From WHSP01 sp040905505 (GTDB lineage Bacteria; Gemmatimonadota; Gemmatimonadetes; Longimicrobiales; Longimicrobiaceae), in assembly GCA_040905505.1 (NCBI GenBank), contig JBBDRL010000059.1, forward strand, positions 1-37,083: 37,083 bases of DNA. Direction: 5' to 3'. The notes beneath the pieces are model-generated. The model did no database searches, was not told where the DNA came from, and saw nothing but the letters and a program-made list of their open reading frames with translations. Shown here one piece after another: positions 16,404 to 24,748 of this stretch. Both the position numbers and the translations under genes were made by a program. Every line of letters begins with the position of its first letter. Within the stretch, counting starts at the first letter, position 1.

Positions 16404-17237
16404 TCAGCCTCCGGTTCGATCCAGCAGGTAGACGCCGGCGGTGCGGCCGCGTGACCGACGGAAGCCCGCCACCCGGTAACCGCGACCGAGGGCCGAGGTG
16501 AAGGCCGCGCGGGTCACGGCCCGCCACCGAGCCGCCCGTGCCACCGACTCACGCTGCACCGCTTCGATGTCGCCGGGCACCTCGATCGAGAGCCGCGGTG
16601 GCAGGCCAGCGAGGGTCCCCTCGTGCAGGGCGGGTTCGCCTGCTTCGGCCTTGACGAGTGCCCCTGCTCGCTCGCCGCCATCGCGAGGCGGGGCTGCCGC
16701 CTCGGCGCTATCGGCGATCCACCACTCGATCACGAGCCGGTCGGTGCCGAGCCCGCTCTGCAAGGGGCTCGACGTGTCGGCGCCATACATGTCGATCACG
16801 TACTCCCTGACCACGGCGCCGAGCCGGTTCAGATTCAGGTGCGCGTTACGGGCGACCAGCGGGTCGAACGTCCAGTAGATCGCCTCGACGCCGATTTGGC
16901 TCAGCTCGGCACGCTGGTACGATTTCAGTCGCCCGCCGATGCCCCGATTCCTCAGGTCTGGATGGACGGCGAGCATATCCGACCAATGGACGAGGCGGCC
17001 CCGCTCGACGCCGGTCAGCCCGAAGACGAACCCTGCGAGGCGCCCGTCCGGCGAGAAGGCCCCCGCGGTCACTCCGCCGATCCGCTGCCCCACCTTCAGA
17101 ATGGCGAGCGGGACGAGCTCGGTGAACATCTCGCCCCAGACGAGTCTCTGGAGGCGGACGCACGCCGCATAATCGTCATTGGATCCCAGTCGCCGGATGG
17201 TGATCGGCTCAGCGGCCTCCCCTGACCCGGCGCTCAT
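16404..17237 (-). CDS. COG3375-type GNAT acyltransferase, candidate amino-acid N-acyltransferase
   Basis: A 277-aa protein. I chose the ATG at 17237, which overlaps the aminotransferase stop as ATGA; a longer open frame upstream is inside that gene. The GNAT core has ITIRRLGSNDDYAACVRLQ, VWGEMF, a strand AGFVFGLT and the acyl-CoA site WSDMLAVHPDLRNRGIGGRL (about residues 124-143), followed by YWTFDPLVARNAHLNLNRLG. This is the long form known as COG3375, larger than usual GNATs. In Geobacillus kaustophilus a member next to an N-succinylamino-acid racemase was reported as a succinyl-CoA:D-amino-acid N-succinyltransferase. The same pairing here supports an N-acylation role. The C-terminal 100 residues are less conserved-looking and end AGVYLLDRTGG. 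Confidence 0.85.
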   Translation of the reverse strand: MSAGSGEAAEPITIRRLGSNDDYAACVRLQRLVWGEMFTELVPLAILKVGQRIGGVTAGAFSPDGRLAGFVFGLTGVERGRLVHWSDMLAVHPDLRNRGIGGRLKSYQRAELSQIGVEAIYWTFDPLVARNAHLNLNRLGAVVREYVIDMYGADTSSPLQSGLGTDRLVIEWWIADSAEAAAPPRDGGERAGALVKAEAGEPALHEGTLAGLPPRLSIEVPGDIEAVQRESVARAARWRAVTRAAFTSALGRGYRVAGFRRSRGRTAGVYLLDRTGG

Positions 17238-18415
17238 GCACGTAGCCTGTGGAGTCTCTCGGCGGCCGCCTCGAGCGTCTCGCTGCGCTTGCAGAAGCAG
17301 AAGCGGACCAACTGAGCACCTGCTTCCGAGTGGTAGAAGCTCGATCCGGGTACGCACGCGACCCCGACCTCCCGTGCGAGGTGCTGTGCAAACGCGACGT
17401 CGGAGGGGAAGCCGAAGGCGCTGATGTCCGCCATCACGTAGTACGCGCCCGCAGGCCGGAAGGCGGAGAAGCCGCTGGCTTCGAGTGCGGGAATAATGAG
17501 ATCCCTACGACTCCGGTAATGTGCGCTCAGGTCTTCGTAGTATGTCGGGGGAAGTGAGAGTGCGAAGGCGCCCGCCGCCTGTAGCGGAGCCGCCGCCCCC
17601 ACGGTGAGGAAATCGTGCACCTTGCGGATCGCGTCCGTCAGCTCTGGCGCCGCAATGCAGTAGCCGACGCGCCAGCCGGTCACGGCGTACGTCTTCGAGA
17701 GCGAATTCACGACGACGGTCCGCTCGCGCATCCCTTCCAGAGCCAGGGGTGAAACGTGCTCGGCCGCGCTCCCGTCCGGCTGGTCATAGAGGATGTGCTC
17801 ATAGATCTCGTCCGTCACACAGATCACGTCGTGCTCGATGCAGAGGCTCGCGATCAGCTCCAACTCGCTACGGGTGAACACCTTTCCCGAAGGGTTGTTC
17901 GGATTGCAGACGATGACCGCCTTCGTACGTTCGTTGAACGCGGCGGCGAGCACCTCCGGGTCCAGGCGCCAATCCGGTGCGCCGAGCGGCACGTACCGCG
18001 GCGTCGCACCCGAGAGAATCGCATCCGGGCCGTAGTTCTCGTAAAACGGCTCGAACAGGATCACCTCGTCTCCGGGATCCACGGTGGCCAGCATCGTCGC
18101 GATCATCCCCTCCGTGGAACCGCACGTGACCGTGATCTCCCGTTCCGGATCGACCTCCACCCCCAGGTACCAGCTCGTCTTGGCGGCGATGGCTTCCCTG
18201 AAGTCCTTCGCACCCCAGGTGATCGCGTACTGGTTCAGGTCGGCCTCGATCGCGTCCGTCGCAGCCTTCTTGACCGCCGCCGGCGCGGGAAAGTCCGGAA
18301 ACCCTTGAGCGAGATTGACCGCATCGTGCCGCATCGCCTCGCGCGTCATCTCGCGGATGACGGACTCCGTGAACCGGCCGGCCTTAGTCGAAACGTGTCT
18401 ACTACCTTCAGGCAT
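17234..18415 (-). CDS. PLP-dependent class I/II aminotransferase (kynurenine/methionine-type)
   Basis: A 393-aa fold-type I aminotransferase. The ATG at 18415 has AGGAG 4 nt upstream, and the preceding 65 in-frame residues look non-coding. The family marks are NLAQGFPDFPAP (34-45), NPNNPSGKVFT with N174, D202 in VTDEIYEH, and the PLP lysine K241 in NSLSKTYAVTGWRVGY. An Arg in LVRFCFCKR near the C-terminus would bind the substrate carboxylate. The GFPDF and FYENYGPD segments match the kynurenine-oxoglutarate/methionine transaminase (YbdL/KAT) branch. It is first in a packed operon with the GNAT and racemase-like genes, hinting at amino-acid interconversion. Confidence 0.93.
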   Translation of the reverse strand: MPEGSRHVSTKAGRFTESVIREMTREAMRHDAVNLAQGFPDFPAPAAVKKAATDAIEADLNQYAITWGAKDFREAIAAKTSWYLGVEVDPEREITVTCGSTEGMIATMLATVDPGDEVILFEPFYENYGPDAILSGATPRYVPLGAPDWRLDPEVLAAAFNERTKAVIVCNPNNPSGKVFTRSELELIASLCIEHDVICVTDEIYEHILYDQPDGSAAEHVSPLALEGMRERTVVVNSLSKTYAVTGWRVGYCIAAPELTDAIRKVHDFLTVGAAAPLQAAGAFALSLPPTYYEDLSAHYRSRRDLIIPALEASGFSAFRPAGAYYVMADISAFGFPSDVAFAQHLAREVGVACVPGSSFYHSEAGAQLVRFCFCKRSETLEAAAERLHRLRA

Positions 18416-18519
18416 CGCACTCCTATTGTTCGTGGGAGATCTGCCGTAGCCGAGCAGCCGCCTCTCCGTTACCATTCCGTGATCACCCGCGTCGCACCCT
18501 CCACTCCGGCTATGCGAAG

Positions 18520-19593
18520 ATGATCCTGGCCATCCGCTGCGCACCGCTCGCTCTGCTCCTGCTGACGTTCGCCTTACCCGCCTCGGCACAGCGCCGGGAC
18601 GACCGACCATCGCTACGGTTCAGTGGGTCCGAGATCACACTGGGAGGCCGGGTCCAGACTCAGCTCAATACGACCTCGATCGATACGGAACCGACTTCGC
18701 AGCTCGTCATTCGCCGCGCGAGACTGGAGCTGGCGATCCGGGTGAACGAACGCATCAGCGGCACCATCAATCCCGATTTCGCGGGCGACGAGGTCTCGCT
18801 GAAGGATGCTTACCTGAATGTTGCTTTCGACGGTGGCCTCCAGTTCCGCTTCGGGAACATGTACAGGCCATTCGGCCTGCTGGAGCAGACTTCGTCGAAA
18901 CGGATGCCGCCGATCGAGCGCGGGCTCCGGATCAGGGGCGTCGCTGCCGCCGACGAGTATGCCTTCCTCAGCACCCTAGATTACAGTAACCGCGACATCG
19001 GCGTCCAGATGCACGGCACGCCGGACGATGCCCCCCTGGGGTTCGCCTACGCCCTGGGTGTATTTCGGGGGCCGCTACACGGCGGCGTCGGCAACCAGGA
19101 CAGCTACCAGGCAACCGGGCGAGTCACGCTGGCCCCGGTGAGGGCCCTGCGGCTCGGTGCGGGCTGGAGCAGCCGCGATTTCGCCCAGATCGCTGGCGCA
19201 ACCACCTCGCTCCGGCGCGGCAACGCGTTCGAGGTAGACCTGGAATATGGAGCCTTCGCGCCCGGGCTACACCTGATCGCCGAGCTGTCGCATGCCGACC
19301 TGGATCCCTTCACCGATCGGACTATGCGGGGCGGGCAGGCATGGCTGGCGTATCGAACGATGGAGAAGGCCGGGCCGATCACGGCGTGGGAACCGATCTT
19401 CCGTCTGAGCCATGCGGAGACGAGCAGCGAGGGGGCCGGCATCTCAGCGCCCGGTGGCACGCTCCTGACACCCGGATTGAACATCTACTTCGATTCCCTC
19501 AATCGCCTCATGTTGAATTACGACATGTGGAACGGCGAAGGCGATTCGGTCGACGCCAACAGCTTCAAGGCGATGTTCCAGTTCGCCTTCTGA
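18520..19593 (+). CDS. Porin of the phosphate-selective (OprP/OprO) type
   Basis: A 357-aa outer-membrane porin. The signal peptide is about residues 1-23 (ALLLLTFALPASAQ). The mature start LRFSGSEITLGGRVQTQLN, the strand VIRRARLELAIRVNERISG and the FAGDEVSLKDAYLNV/FRFGNMYRPFGLLEQ segments are the usual beginning of porin O/P family barrels (about 16 strands). The chain ends in F (AMFQFAF), as barrel proteins normally do. The length is at the short end for the family. It is divergent from the aminotransferase across 104 bp. The substrate could be phosphate or another small anion; sequence alone does not tell. Confidence 0.87.
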   Translation: MILAIRCAPLALLLLTFALPASAQRRDDRPSLRFSGSEITLGGRVQTQLNTTSIDTEPTSQLVIRRARLELAIRVNERISGTINPDFAGDEVSLKDAYLNVAFDGGLQFRFGNMYRPFGLLEQTSSKRMPPIERGLRIRGVAAADEYAFLSTLDYSNRDIGVQMHGTPDDAPLGFAYALGVFRGPLHGGVGNQDSYQATGRVTLAPVRALRLGAGWSSRDFAQIAGATTSLRRGNAFEVDLEYGAFAPGLHLIAELSHADLDPFTDRTMRGGQAWLAYRTMEKAGPITAWEPIFRLSHAETSSEGAGISAPGGTLLTPGLNIYFDSLNRLMLNYDMWNGEGDSVDANSFKAMFQFAF

Positions 19594-19647
19594 GGCGCGA
19601 GGCGGCGGCGAATGCGCTGTTGACTGCCAATCGTCTGCCCGCGACCA

Positions 19648-20184
19648 TCATGGCCGCCAACTCGCGCCGATGGTGTATTCCGCCGACGTGCGCTCGAAGT
19701 CCACACCGAGGCCGCGGCCGCGGAACTCGCCCACAATAGCGAGCCGCTCGCCGATCCAGCCGCGCACGCCGAGCGAGCCGGAAAGGCTGAGATCCGTCTG
19801 CGCACCACCGGCATCCGAGTCGCGCAGGTCGAAGCTCGCGCCGGCGCCGAGCCCCATGTACGGCAACACACCGGGGAAGGGGATACCGAGTTGGACCTGC
19901 GCCTCGGGGACGAGAATCGTGCTGGTCCCGGAATCCTGACCGGGTCGGGCAGCGACGAGACTCCCTTCGAGCATCAGGACCCCGCCGATCGGGCGCGCGC
20001 CGCGGACGGCCAGCATCGGCGCGAGACCGTCACCGTCCAGCTCGAACTGGAACAGCCCGATTGCCGCCGTGAAGTGACTATCGGGCGCATCCGGGTCGGC
20101 GACACCCTGTGCTCCGGCCGCGGCCGGGAGCGATACCACCAGCGTGGTCAGGGCAAGAATCCGCAGGAAGTAGGCAGAGCGCAT
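19648..20184 (-). CDS. Small outer-membrane beta-barrel protein, unknown role
   Basis: A 178-aa secreted protein with a clear signal peptide (RILALTTLVVSLPAAAGAQ). The rest is alternating hydrophobic strands, for example FTAAIGLFQFELDGDGLAPM, GVLPYMGLGAGASFDLRD, LSLSGSLGVRGWIGERLAIV and FERTSAEYTIGASWRP. The pattern fits an 8-stranded OmpA/OmpX-like barrel. I do not recognise a specific family. It converges on the porin gene (54-bp gap) and diverges from the Cys/His small gene. Confidence 0.75.
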   Translation of the reverse strand: MRSAYFLRILALTTLVVSLPAAAGAQGVADPDAPDSHFTAAIGLFQFELDGDGLAPMLAVRGARPIGGVLMLEGSLVAARPGQDSGTSTILVPEAQVQLGIPFPGVLPYMGLGAGASFDLRDSDAGGAQTDLSLSGSLGVRGWIGERLAIVGEFRGRGLGVDFERTSAEYTIGASWRP

Positions 20185-20242
20185 GTGATCGGCTCGACAG
20201 TCTGAGGGGGATGTGGGCGATTCGCTTGAAGGTGGCGCTTGG

Positions 20243-20263
20243 CGGGTGCAAGATCGGCACCCG
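20243..20263. promoter_or_regulatory. 21-bp dyad in a divergent intergenic region
   Basis: CGGGTGC (20243-20249) and GCACCCG (20257-20263) are perfect inverted repeats around AAGATCG. It lies between the divergent starts at 20184 and 20328. It could be an operator for either gene or an RNA hairpin in the plus-strand leader. There is no known-motif match. Confidence 0.3.
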
Positions 20264-20327
20264 GCTGATACGCGACAAGGGGGATTCGGCGTGGATCGGA
20301 TGATAGCGGGAGGTGTAGTCGACAGGT

Positions 20328-20675
20328 ATGGCCAATCACCATGAGGCGTTCGGAAGATGGATCGTCGCGCTCGCGACGGTCGCCTTCCTGTCAGGCGCGG
20401 CCCTGGAGCCGCTCTTCCATCCCCCGGCCATGGTCGGTTCGACCGTCACTCCGGTCGATGCCGGCGACGCAGGCGACAGCGACCGGGCCCCGACGAACCA
20501 CGACGAGACGAGGTGCGTCGTGTGTAAAGCGGGAGCAGCGGCATTGCCCGGCCACGCCGGCTATGCCGGCCTCCACACCGGCTCGATTCGCGGAGCCGGG
20601 GCTTCCCTCCCGGCCTCCCCTGTGCCCGCCCCTCCACTCAACGGCACCCGCGCCCGGGCACCGCCCGGCGTCTGA
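20328..20675 (+). CDS. Small membrane-anchored Cys/His protein, DUF2946-like
   Basis: A 115-aa protein starting at an ATG with AGG close upstream. It has a single N-terminal hydrophobic segment (IVALATVAFLSGAALEPLF), then a His and acidic stretch ending NHDETRCVVCKAG with C63 and C66. A long Pro/Ala tail follows. A hydrophobic N-terminus followed by H...CxxC is the style of DUF2946-type proteins, which often sit before metal-related TonB receptors. The ZnuD-like receptor gene starts 148 bp downstream, which supports a metal-related role. The second half is low complexity. The assignment is by pattern only. Confidence 0.6.
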   Translation: MANHHEAFGRWIVALATVAFLSGAALEPLFHPPAMVGSTVTPVDAGDAGDSDRAPTNHDETRCVVCKAGAAALPGHAGYAGLHTGSIRGAGASLPASPVPAPPLNGTRARAPPGV

Positions 20676-20823
20676 TCCCTCCTTACCATACGCCATCGAG
20701 CCGGTCCGCGCGCTGATCATCACCCGGAAGGGCTTCTGATCACGCCGGTTCATCCGCCTCGCGGCGATCCAACCGACATTCCGTTACCGTCGGACGCGCT
20801 CGAGTCCGGAGTGCGGGCGAAAC

Positions 20824-23199
20824 ATGGGCATCCAGAGCGAACATATGCGGAGCAATCTTCAGGGCCTTCATCAGATCCTTTCGGTCGCGCTGTGCTCGGT
20901 CGGCCTGGCAGGCCCGGCAACGGCCATGGCGCTCGACACCCACGTGCGTGCAGTAGCGGGTCAGGAAGCCGAGATCGGGTCGATTGTAGGGCGCGTCGTC
21001 GACGATGTATCTGGCCAGCCCATCGCGAACGTCGCCGTGCGGCTGCGCGAAACCGGTCGAGCACTTCTCACCCGGGCAGACGGAGTGTTCGTCTTCGCCG
21101 ACGTCCCCGAACGGAGCTATACCGTGCTGGCGCAGCGAATCGGCTATGCACCGGTAGAGGTCACGGTCGATGTGGGCACGGATCAGACGGTGGAAGTCGA
21201 GCTCAGAATGGTGCCGTCGGCGCTGGAGCTCGCGGGGGTCGTGGTCACGGGGACCGGGCGCGAGCGACAGGTCGGGGACACGTACCGCCCCACCACGGTG
21301 ATGGGCGACGTCGAGCTCACACGCCGGCTGGAAAGTAGCCTCGCGGCCACGATCGCCAACGTCCCCGGAATCTCTCAACAATACAATGGCCCGGCGGCTT
21401 CACAGCCGGTGATCCGCGGGATGCGCGGTGACCGGGTGCTTGTGCTCGAGGACGGCCAGCGGACCGGCGATCTCGCGACCACCGGCGCCGACCACGCCGT
21501 CACCATCGACCCAGTCACGGCGCAGCGGGTGGAGGTGGTCAGAGGTCCCGCCGGCTTGATGTACGGCAGCAACGCGCTCGGAGGAGTGATCAACGTGGTG
21601 CGCGAGGAAGTGCCCCGCACCCTGCCGGAGTCGGTCTCCGGTACGCTGACGGCGCAGGCTCAGAGCGTCAACGCGGCACTGACGGGCGGGGGTGCCGTGC
21701 TGGTGCCGCTGGGCGACTTCGCCGTTCGCGGCGAGATCTCTGCCCGCACGGCCGGAGATACGGAGACGCCGCTCGGCGAGCTTCCCTCGAGCGGACTCGG
21801 TTCCGTCGGGGGCAGTCTGGGCGCCAGTCTGGTGCGGCCGTGGGGGTTCATCGGCGCCGCGGTCCGCGAGCTCGATTTCGATTACGGGGTTCCGGGTGAG
21901 TTCCAGGGGGAAGTGATTCCCGGCGCGCATCCGGGCGGGGTGGACATCGAGACGCACCGCCGCACGGCGCGTGTAGAGGGCGGCCACTTCGAGGGCTTCG
22001 GACCGATCAGCTCGGTGACGCTGGACGCGAACGTCGTTCAGTATCAGCACCGGGAGATCGAAGGCCGGGCAGGCGATCAGGAGATCGTGGGCGCCAGCTT
22101 CGACAACGTCTCCGGTGGCGCGAATATCCTCTTCCGTCACGAGCACGACGTCCATCGCTTTCTGATCGAAGGGGCCTTCGGTGCGGCGGCGACTGCGCGG
22201 GAGCTGAACGTCGGCGGCGGCTTCACCGGCAGCCGGGATGCATCGGCCGCCTCGATCGCGGGCTACGTGTACGAGGAGCTCGTCCTATCTCCCGTACGGG
22301 TCCAGATCGGCGGCCGTTACGACCTGTCGAGGGTGACGCCGAACGATCTCTCGCCGATCCGGACGGGCGAGCGGGAGATCGCCGTTCGGGAGCGGGAGTT
22401 CGGCGCCGCCTCCGGCTCGCTCGCGGGCCTCGTGGAGCCACGCGACGGCTTCGTCTTGGGGGCGACGCTGGCACGCGCATTCCGCACGCCATCGGTCGAG
22501 GAACTGTATTCGGACGGGCCGCACCTCGCCGATTACTCGTACGACATCGGCAACCCCGACCTGGACCCGGAATTCGGACTGGGGCTCGATCTCTTCTTCC
22601 GCATCGACCACCCGCGGCTGCAGGTGGAGGCGAGTGCATATCGTAACGCACTGTCCAACTACATCTATCACGCGCCTACCGCCGAGCTCGACCCGCGCTT
22701 CAACCGGTTTCCGGTTTTCGAGGCCCGGGGAGCGGACGCGCTGTTCGAGGGGGTGGAGGCGGGCGTCCAGTGGGAAGTCGTGCGGCGCCTCGTCCTCGAC
22801 GGGTCGGCTTCATTCGTCCGCGCCACGCAGCGTGACACGGACGACCCGCTCCCCGCCATCCCGCCAGCAAGCGGCTCGTTGGAGGTACGTTACGAGACGG
22901 ACGCCTTCTTCCTGTCCGGCGCGTGGGAATCGGTCGCTGCGCAGGACCGCGTGCCGCGGCCGTTCGTCTCCCCGGTGGACGGCACCACCATGATCCAGCC
23001 CGAACAGCCGACGGCTGGGCACAATCTCGTCGACGCTGGGGTCGGGCTGCGGCTGCTCATCGGCGAGCGCCTGCACCTGGTCACGCTCCAGGTCGACAAC
23101 CTCACCGATGCCGTCTGGCGGGACCACCTCTCGCGGTTGAAGGAGGTGGCGCCGCAGCCGGGCCGGAACGTGCAGATACTCTACCGCGTTCAGTTCTAG
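20824..23199 (+). CDS. TonB-dependent receptor, ZnuD-like (metal uptake)
   Basis: A 791-aa outer-membrane receptor. The signal region is about residues 15-38. A carboxypeptidase-regulatory-like domain follows (about 53-128: GSIVGRVVDDVSGQPIANVA ... GYAPVEVTVDV). The TonB plug is about 135-265, with VPGISQQYNGPAASQPVIRG and MRGDRVLVLEDGQRTGD and the plug end VRGPAGLMYGSNALGGVINV. A 22-strand barrel follows, ending in F. The phrase DFDYGVPGEF, the following GVDIETHRRTARVEGG, and the C-terminal DHLSRLKEVAPQPGRN resemble Neisseria ZnuD zinc receptors. Histidines and acidic residues are frequent in the extracellular loops (HEHDVH). Zinc is the best guess; copper or another metal is possible. M8 is an alternative start. 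The Cys/His small gene just upstream strengthens the metal link. Confidence 0.9.
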   Translation: MGIQSEHMRSNLQGLHQILSVALCSVGLAGPATAMALDTHVRAVAGQEAEIGSIVGRVVDDVSGQPIANVAVRLRETGRALLTRADGVFVFADVPERSYTVLAQRIGYAPVEVTVDVGTDQTVEVELRMVPSALELAGVVVTGTGRERQVGDTYRPTTVMGDVELTRRLESSLAATIANVPGISQQYNGPAASQPVIRGMRGDRVLVLEDGQRTGDLATTGADHAVTIDPVTAQRVEVVRGPAGLMYGSNALGGVINVVREEVPRTLPESVSGTLTAQAQSVNAALTGGGAVLVPLGDFAVRGEISARTAGDTETPLGELPSSGLGSVGGSLGASLVRPWGFIGAAVRELDFDYGVPGEFQGEVIPGAHPGGVDIETHRRTARVEGGHFEGFGPISSVTLDANVVQYQHREIEGRAGDQEIVGASFDNVSGGANILFRHEHDVHRFLIEGAFGAAATARELNVGGGFTGSRDASAASIAGYVYEELVLSPVRVQIGGRYDLSRVTPNDLSPIRTGEREIAVREREFGAASGSLAGLVEPRDGFVLGATLARAFRTPSVEELYSDGPHLADYSYDIGNPDLDPEFGLGLDLFFRIDHPRLQVEASAYRNALSNYIYHAPTAELDPRFNRFPVFEARGADALFEGVEAGVQWEVVRRLVLDGSASFVRATQRDTDDPLPAIPPASGSLEVRYETDAFFLSGAWESVAAQDRVPRPFVSPVDGTTMIQPEQPTAGHNLVDAGVGLRLLIGERLHLVTLQVDNLTDAVWRDHLSRLKEVAPQPGRNVQILYRVQF

Positions 23200-23285
23200 C
23201 GCTGGCAGACTGGATCCTCGCCCCACGACGATCCCCACGTGCGCCGGGGCGCGGGTCGGCCGTCGAGCCGGTCGGCGCCCATGCG

Positions 23286-23426
23286 TCAGCGGACGAAGAT
23301 GTAGAGCAGGGTGATGATGAACCCCACGAGTCCGCCGACTGCAAAGCCGATGAGCACGCCTCGGAGGGCTCTTCGTGGTGCAGGGCCGGGATCGGAAGGC
23401 GTCGGGTCAGGCCCCGCCGGGGTCAA
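23286..23426 (-). CDS. 46-aa single-pass membrane protein coupled to metZ
   Basis: The TTG start at 23426 overlaps the metZ stop as TTGA, with GGAG 8 nt upstream inside the last metZ codons. The product is a Pro-rich N-terminus (TPAGPDPTPSDPGPAPRRAL) followed by one strong membrane helix (VLIGFAVGGLVGFIITLLYI) and FVR at the end. The stop-start overlap, the ribosome site and the clean helix argue for a real gene. I do not recognise a family. The orientation would place the Pro-rich part and basic RRALR on the cytoplasmic side, by the positive-inside rule. Confidence 0.65.
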   Translation of the reverse strand: MTPAGPDPTPSDPGPAPRRALRGVLIGFAVGGLVGFIITLLYIFVR

Positions 23427-24607
23427 CGCGAGCGCTCCAGCGCCTGCTCGACGTCGGCAATGACGTCGTGCACGTTCTCGAGCCCGACGGAGATGCGCAC
23501 CATGCCCGGCGTGATCCCCACGCGCTGCCGCTCCTCCTCTGTGAGCTTCGAGTGCGTGGTGGAGGTGGGGTGCGTCACGATCGTCCGGGTATCACCGAGG
23601 TTCGGGCTGTGCGAAAGCAGCTCGAGGCCATCGATGAAGCGCCCCGCGCGTTCGAGCCCGCCGCTGACCTCGATCACCACGATCCCGCCTCCAGCCCCCA
23701 TCTGCCGCTTCGCCAGCTCGAATTGAGGATGGCTGGGGAGGAACGGGTAGAGGACTCCTTCGAGGTCCCTGTGCCCTTCGAAATGCTCCGCCAGGACGAG
23801 TGCGTTCGCGCAGTGGCGGTCCATCCGGACCCCGAGTGTCTCGAGTGACTTCGAGAGGACCCAGGCGTTGAATGGTGAGATCGCCGGTCCCGTATGTCGC
23901 ATGAAGAATCGGCAGTCGGCGATCAGCTCCGCGCGCCCCACGACGACTCCGCCCAGCGTCCGCCCCTGCCCGTCGATGAACTTCGTCGCGGAGTGCACCA
24001 CGAGATCCGCGCCGAAGCGGATCGGCTGCTGGAGGTACGGCGTCGTGAAACAGTTATCGACTGCCAGCAGCACGCCACGCTCGGCGCAAACGCTGGCGAG
24101 CATCTCCAGATCCAGCAGCGCGAGCCCGGGATTCGACGGTGTCTCGACGAAAACCAGCTTCGTCTCCGGACGGATGGCCGCCCGCCAATCGTCGATCGTG
24201 GCGCTCGTGTCGACGTAAGTGTGCTCGATGCCCCAACGGGGAAGCACCCGCGTGAGCAACTGGTGGGTGGACCCGAACAGCGCCCGGCCGGCGACGATGT
24301 GATCTCCGGTGCTCAGGAGAGCCGCAAAGACGTTGAAGACGGCTGCCATCCCGCTCGCCGTCGCGATCCCTTCTTCCGCACCCTCCATCGCGCAGATCTT
24401 CCAGACGAGCTCCTCCGCGTTCGGATTCGAGTAACGACTGTAGACGTTGCCGGCGATCTCGTCGGCGAACAGCGCACGTGCCTGCTCCGCCGAGTCGAAG
24501 ACGAAGCTCGAAGTGAGGAAGAGCGGCACCGAGTGCTCGCGCTCGGATGTACGCGGCACCTGCTCGCGTATCGCGCGGGTCTCCGGAGCGATCTCTCGGT
24601 CGGACAA
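23423..24607 (-). CDS. metZ: O-succinylhomoserine sulfhydrylase
   Basis: A 394-aa PLP enzyme of the Cys/Met metabolism family that makes homocysteine directly from O-succinylhomoserine and sulfide. I start at the TTG at 24607, which has GGAGG exactly 5 nt upstream; a TTG at 24619 would place that site inside the gene. Motifs: SVPLFLTSSFVFDSAEQA (26-43), YSRYSNPN (56-63), VFVETPSNP (152-160), DNCFTTPYLQQP (184-195) and the PLP lysine K209 in HSATKFIDGQGR. The segment HSPNLGDTRTIVTHPTSTTH and the run FMRHTGPAISPFNAWVLSKS favour MetZ over cystathionine gamma-synthase or lyase. A dyad-rich leader lies upstream and a 46-aa membrane protein is coupled downstream. DinB is 173 bp upstream on the same strand. 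Confidence 0.92.
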   Translation of the reverse strand: MSDREIAPETRAIREQVPRTSEREHSVPLFLTSSFVFDSAEQARALFADEIAGNVYSRYSNPNAEELVWKICAMEGAEEGIATASGMAAVFNVFAALLSTGDHIVAGRALFGSTHQLLTRVLPRWGIEHTYVDTSATIDDWRAAIRPETKLVFVETPSNPGLALLDLEMLASVCAERGVLLAVDNCFTTPYLQQPIRFGADLVVHSATKFIDGQGRTLGGVVVGRAELIADCRFFMRHTGPAISPFNAWVLSKSLETLGVRMDRHCANALVLAEHFEGHRDLEGVLYPFLPSHPQFELAKRQMGAGGGIVVIEVSGGLERAGRFIDGLELLSHSPNLGDTRTIVTHPTSTTHSKLTEEERQRVGITPGMVRISVGLENVHDVIADVEQALERSR

Positions 24608-24636
24608 TGCGGCCTCCAAGTTGAACTTCCCTGAAA

Positions 24637-24682
24637 CGATGCGGGACCGGCGAGCGAGGAGCGAAACCTCGCCGTCACATCG
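24637..24682 (-). promoter_or_regulatory. Structured leader candidate upstream of metZ
   Basis: On the minus strand two nested helices can form: CGATG/CATCG (24682-24678 with 24641-24637) and, inside it, CGGCGAG/CTCGCCG (24674-24668 with 24654-24648). An alternative helix, GCGAGG/CCTCGC (24672-24667 with 24659-24654), is mutually exclusive with the inner one. The structure ends about 30 nt before the TTG start. Such switching is what a metabolite-responsive leader would do, but I could not match it to the SAM-I, SAM-II or SAH consensus. No U-tract follows, so translation rather than termination would be the likely target. Confidence 0.4.
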
Positions 24683-24716
24683 GGAATGTAGAGGGGATGC
24701 CGGGGTGGAGGCCAGT

Positions 24717-24748
24717 AACGGGCGATCGGCTACGGGCTATCGACAGGA
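24717..24748. repeat. Partial heptamer-type repeat in the DinB-metZ gap
   Basis: GGGCGATCGGCTACGGGC followed by TATCGACAGG carries the same GCTATCG/GATCGGC units seen in the hairpin at 6.8 kb, but without an obvious second arm. It looks like a degenerate or half element. Confidence 0.4.

Noticed and set aside
14510..18610. Mobile or horizontally transferred island
   Set aside because: No integrase, direct repeats or tRNA target; base composition and codon style look like the flanks.
24637..24682. Known SAM-I, SAM-II or SAH riboswitch upstream of metZ
   Set aside because: The conserved core residues of those classes, as far as I can recall them, are not present; only generic helices are seen.
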